Positions 57,304-64,000 of a DNA stretch of 64,000 bases are shown in pieces. The position numbers were made by a program, and so were the translations under genes. Source of the stretch: Heliocidaris tuberculata. Its lineage: Eukaryota; Echinodermata; Echinoidea; Camarodonta; Echinometridae. The stretch lies in the NCBI GenBank assembly GCA_025618425.1, contig CM046835.1, positions 14,581,200-14,645,199 on the forward strand, given 5' to 3'. The notes beneath the pieces are model-generated. The model did not search any database. It was not told where the DNA came from and worked only from the letters and a program-made list of their open reading frames with translations. Numbering within the stretch: position 1 is the stretch's first letter; every line of letters begins with the position of its first letter.

Positions 57304-59220
57304 TGAAGAAAATATCCTTAAATGGCATAAACTGAAATGAATTTCTTTGCTATTAACTTGGTTTTGGGGGTTCTTTATGTGCCGTATCTGGTATCATAAA
57401 AAAGAGCATTTCATGGCCGTCATTTTGAGACCACTCTCATATTTTTATGACAATCCTATCGAAGCGTGTGATGCATGATAAATTTATAGAACAAAATGGC
57501 GTCTAAAATGTCACGCTTGACCGATTTTCAAAATCCGGCTTCAAGATTCTCTTCATTTTGCCTCAAAGAATGTGCCTGCTAAATTTCAAGAAAAATGAAG
57601 ATCATTCAGGGGGGCCAAAGTTGTAATGCATGGGCGGAAACTGTGCAGGATCCGTATTATGACCCGACTTAAATCGCGAGTTACTGAAAATTTTCTGTGA
57701 GAACATACACCGTGTTTGGTATCCCTTAAAGGGAATTTCATTGCCGTCATTTTTAGCCGACTGCCATTATCGCGCCATTTAAAATAAGCATATCATTCAG
57801 TGTTATGTAATGCAGGTAAATTGAGGTTTTCCGCAATAACTTTGCGATGACGTCATCAGTTTTTATTAGATTTGGCTGACAGTTGTCATTAACATATATA
57901 CACATACCCACCAAATTTTAAAGATGTGGGTTAAACGTCCGCAAATTTAGAGCAATTTGAAGTTATTAAGGCAATTCCGTAAATATCGTGATTTTTAGGT
58001 TCAATTTTCGCAAAGTCGGTCAGTGATAAGGTATATATATTGGGGGGGGGGGGGGCTGAAAAGGGTACATCATGAAGTGTCTAAATCCAAATAAGGGTAT
58101 TGGTTTACCGAAGCATGATGGAGATACAGCCACAAGAAGATAGTTCGAAAACTTTAGAGGACGCTATTTATATCATGCGTGATTATTGACGCATGAAATT
58201 TGGCAGGGATACGCGCAATAATCAGACCAAGACACAGTGTAAATATGAGACAAAAATGAACTGATATGAGAAAGTTACAGGTATTCTTCATATTTGGGAG
58301 TGAATATTTCAAGAAATTTAACGTTTTTTAACATGGCCTATTTCGGACTTAAATTTAGAGTATGAAGATTGAATTTTTTATATAAACTTTTTATTGTAAT
58401 GGAAAGAGAAACTCTTGGACTTTCTAGAGCAATTTGTTAAACAAGGAGAAAGAAAGGCATGAAAATGCATGAAAATGGCCCAAAATAGACAAAATGGCGC
58501 CTGGACAGTCATGCATGAGTGATTTCGAAAATCGAAAAGTTTAGTGACCAAGATAAAATGGCAAGGAACATGCGTATGAAATTTGAAAGGAAATGGACAA
58601 GAGGAAGGGACCTAATCACAAGCACTACGTGCAAAACGAATAGGATTTTGGTGGAAGAAGAAGAAGAAGAAGATTTTTTTTTTTTTTCAATGCAGAACGT
58701 GAACGGAAACAAGGCAATGTCGAATGTCGACATTGCAAAAATGAATGAAGTTATAACAGATATAAAGATATATGAATGTATTATACTGATATTTACATCG
58801 ATATATAACAGTATAAAGCAGTAAATTATAAGGTCATAAAAAAGTGGTTCTTCTCAACATACAATACAAGGGTCGATTAACCCATGGGTGACTGTACAAA
58901 AAAACAATGTCTAAGCACGCATGAATCACTATTATCCTTGCAGGGAGTGCCCAGCAAATACTGCCAGTATAATCTTCGTATGAAAAAAAAAACGATTACG
59001 ACTCTTGGTAGCGACAATGCAAGTAATTGGTTGAAAGTACAAACGTCGGATTTTCAATTATTAATCCTCAGTAGAAATTCTATTCCGCGTATGATGAATG
59101 CATAATAGAAGTATGCAAGTTTCTTTTGTTGAAGGCAATTAAGTTACATGTACTTTCAGCTTATTATCAAGTTTCTGAAGATCTCATTCCCTTGTGAGTA
59201 CGACCCTAGTGTTCCCCTCC
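57304..59220. other. No gene recognised
   Basis: Contains G-run (58042-58056) and T-run tracts, a GAA microsatellite (58656-58672) and phrases like AAATTTCAAGAAAAATGAAG (57578) that recall dispersed repeats. Short frames show no family. Confidence 0.5.
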
Positions 59221-59279
59221 TTCAACACGGCGATGATGCGGTCATCATGGACATCTTGGGTGTACAAAACAGTGTTGTG

Positions 59280-59700
59280 TACACCTCGAGATCGGCATCA
59301 GTAACCTCATTTTGTTCTTGATCTCGAAGGTGTTGGTCTTGATCTTGATCTTGATCTTGGAGCTTCTGTTCTCGGAATTTTTGCTCGAGATCGCTCGAGA
59401 TCAACATTGTTATTACGTAAATTATCAAACGAAAAAGCTTTTAAAATCGTTCACCAATCGGTGAAAACACGACTCAGTGTTGGGTACCTCGAGATCGATC
59501 TTGATCTCGAGACCAGTCTCGAGATCGGCATCAGTAACGTCGATCTTGATCTTGATCTCGGACATATCTGATCTTGATCTCAGATGTTCTAATCTCCATC
59601 TTGAGCTGCGGATCTTGATCTGGATCTGGATCTCGGACTGTCTGATCTTGAACTTGATCTTGATCTCGGACCCTCTGGTCTTGGACCCAACACTGGTACA
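59280..59700. repeat. GATCTTGATCTCGA minisatellite
   Basis: Runs of GATCTTGATCTTGATCTCG and CTCGAGATCG in two blocks (59285-59405 and 59478-59695). Both contain CTCGAGATCGGCATCAGTAAC, so the blocks are duplicates. Asp/Gln- or Ile/Lys-rich frames are artefacts. Confidence 0.9.
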
Positions 59701-59735
59701 CAACCTTCACAATATCACTAAACTTTGTTTTTCCC

Positions 59736-60240
59736 TTAAAAAAACAGATCACTACGTTGTTTGGTGATGCTCTCATGAATGTAAATAGGGGTTCCCTTGA
59801 CATTTCGAAGAGACTTTCGTGCTCTGTAGATTCGCTCTCGAATTGTGTAGTTTGTGAATTTCACGATTAATCCCCTAGATTTGTCTTCCTTCATTGCACC
59901 TAAGCGATGACTCCTGTCAATATCTTTCTTTTCAACTTTGATCTCCAACTTTTCTAGACAAGTTTTCGATATGAGACTATCTGTAGATTCATTCTCTTGT
60001 TCATCTAATCCATATTAAACAATTCCTGCGAGAATACTGTTTGGCTTCCTGCTTCTCGTTTATATCTTTCGGTTGTTTTTCAAGTGACAATATGCGTTCA
60101 TTCTGAGAGTGTAGCTCGAACTCAAAAGCACGATTCAAGCTTTCAGATACTTTCTGAGATATGATATTTAGTTTTTCTATAAGAGTTTGCCTTTTAACTC
60201 TCACAAGTTTATTGATAGTATTGTCATCTTAAATTACCGT
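59736..60240 (-). pseudogene. Non-LTR retrotransposon ORF1 fragment
   Basis: A coiled-coil-like stretch (IEKLNIISQKVSESLNRAFE, HSQNERILSLEKQ) leads to KQYSRRNCL; after a frameshift near 60003 it continues EIKVEKKDIDRSHRLG, SRGLIVKFTNYTIRERIYRA, TPIYIHESITKQRSDLFF. 'YSRRNCL', 'IDRSHRLG' and 'ESLT-x-x-R-x-x-L' mark LINE ORF1 nucleic-acid-binding proteins. Ends in a stop. Confidence 0.8.
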
Positions 60241-60509
60241 GCTAATTTCATCTCTTATGTTGTGTGCCATTTCCTCCGCTTGTGATGATTGACGAGTCTT
60301 CATGTAACATTTACCAGTACGGAGGATAGATGCACAAAGTAAATGTTTTAAGAATCACAGTTATTGCTCCAGGGTGCAAAATAAACACTCAACAGTAGCA
60401 AATTGCACAAGATAAAGTCCACAAGATGAGATCTCGGTGAATATCGCAGTATATGTCCGGATTTGTGTCACAAAACGGCAAAATAAAAAGAGCATACTAC
60501 ATTACGAGG

Positions 60510-61068
60510 TTGATTGAACGGTGGTTTAGGAATAGATACTGATCTGAAATGGAAAAGTCATGTATTTGATATTTTGCTGAAAATGTCGAAAGCTGTAGGA
60601 TTTATTTTTAGCAAGTTAAAGGAAATTTTACCCCCTCCAATTGTTCTTACATTGTATAATTCCTTAATCTTACCATATTTATCTAATAACATTATTTTGG
60701 GTTGGTCAATCAATATCTCTTGGATCGACTAGTACGTCTCCAAAAAAGGGTAGTACGAATTATTTGTAACAAGCCATTCCTTTTTCATAGTAAACCACTC
60801 TTTCTAAAATTGAATATCTTACCTATTATCAACTTCACAAGTATCAACTAGGAATTTTTATGTACTCATATTGTAATAATTTGTTGCCCCATAGTTTTGT
60901 TAACCTTTTTCAGATGAATAATGCCATACATGAACATAATACTCGAATTTCAAAACATCTCAAAGTTAGATTTGGACAGACACATTTTTCGCACTCTATA
61001 ATTGCTTGTAAAGGGCCCTTGATGTGGAATACATTACCCAATTACATCAAAGATGCCAAAACTCTAAA
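60510..61068 (+). pseudogene. Non-LTR retrotransposon fragment: C-terminal part of reverse transcriptase
   Basis: Reads GLGIDTDLKWKSHVFDILLK, MSKAVGFIFSKLKEILPP, LYNSLILPYL; after a frameshift near 60731 RVVRIICNKPFLFHS, KYQLGIFMYSYCNNLLPHSF, HEHNTRIS, KGPLMWNTLPNYIKDAKTLN. This is the thumb/connection region of LINE polymerases ('LYxSLIxPYL', 'NTR', 'GPxxWNxLP'). It is 5'-truncated, and its 3' end is interrupted by the SINE-like element at 61060. Confidence 0.85.
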
Positions 61069-61295
61069 TAATAATAATATTATAATAATAATATTGGATA
61101 TTCGTATAGCGCTCATATCCCCCATGAATGGTACTCAAGGCGCTCCAATATTACCCCGGCTCTAGCTAGGGTACCGATTTCGGCGCTCACAGCATTCAAG
61201 GAATTCATTCCCGCCGGTACCCAATTAACACCTGGGTGGAGAGTGGCAAATGCAGATTAATGTCTTGCCAAAGAACAATAGTGCTGCGCCTTCAA
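61060..61295 (+). mobile_element. SINE-like element with (AAT)n start, copy 2
   Basis: (AAT)n, then TATTCGTATAGCGCTCATAT, CAAGGCGCTCCAATATT, CGGCGCTCACAGCATTCAAG, GGTACCCAATTAACACCTGG, GCAGATTAATGTCTTGCCAA. Same order of blocks as 21875-22135 in inverse orientation. Inserted in the LINE fragment. Confidence 0.75.
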
Positions 61296-62055
61296 TACCT
61301 TCAAACGCAGGTTTAAAACAATGTTAATGCGGGAAATTTAAATCAACAAAATTAATTATTGCTGCTGTTGTTAATTTATTGTGGGTTTGTTTAAGATGTT
61401 TTATTTCTATTCGAAACTCTTTAGTATACTCCACAATGAATATTTATAAGAACTATTTATTATCAAATACCTGATACATGCTTGTGACTACACTAAACTA
61501 CCTTTGGTTGTTAAGTCTCACAATTTGCTTGATTTTGCAGACTGCGTCATCTAGTCATACTTCAATGTGTCGCTTTGACTCTCTTTGATGTAAATCTGCC
61601 ACCTATGTATGCTGAATTTCTTCTCTAATTTCATTGTGAACTTTGGCACTGGAGCACACTTTGAGCACATATTCTGTTTATACAGCCCCACGTACCCGCT
61701 TTTGAGTTGTGTGAGTTAATTGACTTGATATTGTTGATAGAAGTCTTTGACCTGTGTAGTGCGTTACTGAGCTGTGTTTCTTGATAATTGTTAACACTTT
61801 AAAAACGTCATTTGGGGGCGCGAAATAGCTAGATCCTGAAGAGAATTATCCGAGGATCAAAGCGACCGAGCTTTAGAAAATTTTCGCATTTCAAACCCTA
61901 TAAAACACCATTTCTTACGCATTTGTCCTTGACTGGGGCGCAAATTAATAACCGTCAAAGACCATAATGTTTCTTGCATTTCTCCCCCTTTTCTTTCTCT
62001 CTTTTGCATTTTTTGCGCCTCTCCCCCCCCCCCTTTTTTTTTTTTTTGTTGTTGT
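61296..62055. other. No gene recognised
   Basis: AT-rich sequence between two LINE fragments, with C and T runs at 62021-62047 that may mark a retroelement junction. Confidence 0.5.
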
Positions 62056-62395
62056 AGATATGCCACTGCGGGATACTGAGTATAGAGACGTTATGCTGAG
62101 TGAGCATTTGGCCCCATCAAGGGCGAAACTCCTCCAAGTGGTGAAACGGGATGATGACACTGACAAAGTGTGGACAGTAGACTGCAAGATCTTCTGCACT
62201 CTCAAAAATGATCCTCAGAAGAAATATGTACTTTCTTCTCCAGAAGACTTGTTTAAGCAGTTAGGATGGGGGAGGAGAAGCCCAAACGCTCAGGACTCTT
62301 CACTGATGTCTCTGGCTAGGGAGACGAAGGCCCCCTTTTGGCATGTGTTACTGAAGCCCTTTCTGTACATAGCCCTATCTTGCTTTCTGTTGTAG
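62056..62395 (+). pseudogene. Non-LTR retrotransposon ORF1, C-terminal fragment
   Basis: Reads YRDVMLSEHLAPSRAKLLQV, TDKVWTVDCKIFCTLKNDPQ, KKYVLSSPEDLFKQLGW. 'LxPSRxxLL...VWTxDxKIF' is the usual C-terminal signature of LINE ORF1 proteins. It is followed at once by the endonuclease on the same strand, so both belong to one element running off the right edge. Confidence 0.75.
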
Positions 62396-64000
62396 CGTTG
62401 AATATTAATGTTTTGACCAGTAAGTTACATGTTGGTATTATTGATGTGTATTTGAAGGCTTATGGTATTATTTGTCTCTCAGAAACGTTAACTGATTTTA
62501 TAGACCTGTCTATTTTTTATTTACATGATTATGAGTGTAATTTGTCTGCCTAGAAGAAGTGAACAGAAATTTGTCGGATTTCATGACATGTGTATATTAA
62601 TGAAAAAGCATATTTTTGAATATTCAGAAAGGTTATGTGAAACCACTTCCCCTTCAATTATTTTGGTCAAGATTCATAGAGAAATCTTAGGCTTTGAGTT
62701 TATCTACCTTGCGACGGCTCAATTTATCATAACAATGAGGTCTTTGATTGTTTGGTACAGGATATAATTAACATTAAAAGTAAATTTAACATATCTAATG
62801 TTCCTTTTTGTTTAATTGGGGATTTCAATGCTCGTACAGGGTTACTTGCTGATTATTTAGATAATGATGATAATGTCGTATCTGACCTTCTTGGTTTAAA
62901 CATTAGTGATGATTCCAGTTTACCTATGGATAAGTCATAAATGCCCATCAAATGTAAAAATATGGATGTTGAGATAAATAACAATGGTAGTCATGTAATT
63001 GATTTGTGTAAAAGTTTAGGTCTTGCTATCGTCAATGGACGGTCATGACGGTTGGGAGATGATAATGGTATCGGAAACTTCACTTGTTTCAATGAGAATG
63101 GGGGTTGTAGCACAATTGATTATGCTATTGTTTCTCATGAATTGTTTTATAACATACAAAACTTCCAGATTGACTTATTTGATAAGTGTTTATCAGACGT
63201 GCACTGTCCTATTGTTATGACTTTACAGTCAAAGCATACACACAACCAAAAAATACATGATGTTAAAGTAGGAAGGAGTGATACCCAAATTAATAACATT
63301 TGTGATTCGTGTAAACCCGGGTATATGTCTTTCAAGTGGAATCATGAAAATGCAAATGAATACTCTGATCGGCTACACGGATTAACATTACAATTGTCAG
63401 GAATTAAGGAAAATATTCATGAAATCAGTCAGGAACTGGTAGGCCTTTGCTATTCTGAAATTTGTAAGTCTTTTTTACAGGCTGCACAAGATCTTGGTGT
63501 GTGTAAGTGGAAACAGTCAAAGACAGTTAAGAGTCATAAAGAACAGCATAATGTGAATTCTTCATCACAATTATGGTTTGATGCTGAGTGTGATGCTGCC
63601 CGTATAAAGAGTGCCTTAATTTAAAGAATAGGCCAAGCAGAAAAACCCAGCTACGCAGAAGATTAGGTGTTCAAGTTTCAGATATTAATTTTTCTTTTGG
63701 CAAGTAAGAAATATTTTAAAAATTGCTAAGGTACAAAAGGAGAAAGTATGGTAAAGATTTAAATACCTCTTTACGGTCCTTAAAAAAGGGAACCCTAAAG
63801 CCTGTTGGGATTTATTAAACAGCAATGGTCGTCAGACTAAAAGTGCAATCAATGTTTTTTAAGTGATCTTGTACAGCATTTTAAATCTCTAGGAAATGTG
63901 TGTAAATCAGAGTATCATTCAGTGGAAAGGATGTCTTTGGATGCTGATAATGTAACAAAACAAAATTATTTTTTGAATGAATCCATCAAATTAGAAGAGG
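62396..64000 (+). pseudogene. Non-LTR retrotransposon: AP-endonuclease and pre-RT region, degenerate, cut by window end
   Basis: In pieces of changing frame: LNINVLTSKLHVGIIDVYLK, AYGIICLSETLTDFID (62398-62550); HDMCILMKKHIFEYSERL, ETTSPSIILVKIHREILGFE (62575-62705); FCLIGDFNARTGLLADYLDN (62805-62860); GGCSTIDYAIVSHELFYN, DKCLSDVHCPIVMTL (63100-63225). 'SET', 'GDFNAR' and 'SDVH' are the endonuclease active-site motifs. A pre-RT linker with KACWDLLNSNGRQTKS (63795-63845) follows. At least four frameshifts or stops make it inactive. The RT would lie beyond 64000. Confidence 0.85.

Noticed and set aside
59222..59803. Asp/Gln- and Ile/Lys-repeat proteins
   Set aside because: GATCTT minisatellite, open in several frames on both strands.

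Overview
The window looks like nuclear DNA of a marine invertebrate animal. It is AT-rich and intron-rich, and crowded with microsatellites, poly-G/poly-C hairpins, non-LTR retrotransposon fragments and small hAT-like MITEs. An echinoderm or close deuterostome relative is my best guess, from the style of the repeats and of the mucin; nothing in the sequence proves it.

The one host gene I can support lies on the minus strand from about 55.6 kb down to 15.4 kb. It is the 3' part of a secreted gel-forming-mucin-like gene. In mRNA order it encodes: TIL domain plus short Pro/Thr linker (55240-55614); VWD in two exons (54496-54734, 53079-53283); C8 (51439-51762); a second TIL (50744-50920); a short Thr/Ser-rich exon (about 45491-45868); a mucin Cys/WxxW domain (44516-44795); a short linker exon (43878-43996); a 15,462-base single exon encoding 5,154 residues of Pro/Thr repeats (27773-43234); a second WxxW domain (19789-20068); a second linker exon (18240-18355); and a C-terminal cystine knot in two exons (16274-16434, 15431-15607) ending in TAA. 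The GT/AG boundaries and intron phases I placed by hand agree at every junction; only the start of the short Thr/Ser exon is uncertain. The N-terminal part (signal peptide, earlier D domains) is not in the window.

The most interesting structure is a tandem duplication of a three-exon cassette [PTS exon - WxxW exon - linker exon]. The cassette has phase-1 introns at both ends, so it can be copied without breaking the frame. The introns are recognisably homologous between the copies and the WxxW domains differ at 6 of 93 residues. The copies then went different ways: the upstream PTS exon decayed to a short open stretch with stop-containing PTS relics behind it, while the downstream one grew into about 470 units of 11 residues (33 bp). 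Distances between shared variants are whole multiples of 33 bp, or 33n+27 where a 27-bp short unit is included.

The flanks and introns hold little else of host origin. 1-15 kb is intergenic DNA with a foldback minisatellite, a 95-bp satellite array and degenerate minisatellites. The introns carry MITEs (two with clear 8-bp target duplications), hairpin insertions, and a relic of a C8 exon. 56.5-64 kb is a graveyard of non-LTR retrotransposon pieces (ORF1, endonuclease, reverse transcriptase), all broken by frameshifts or truncation. I found no tRNA, rRNA or CRISPR array.
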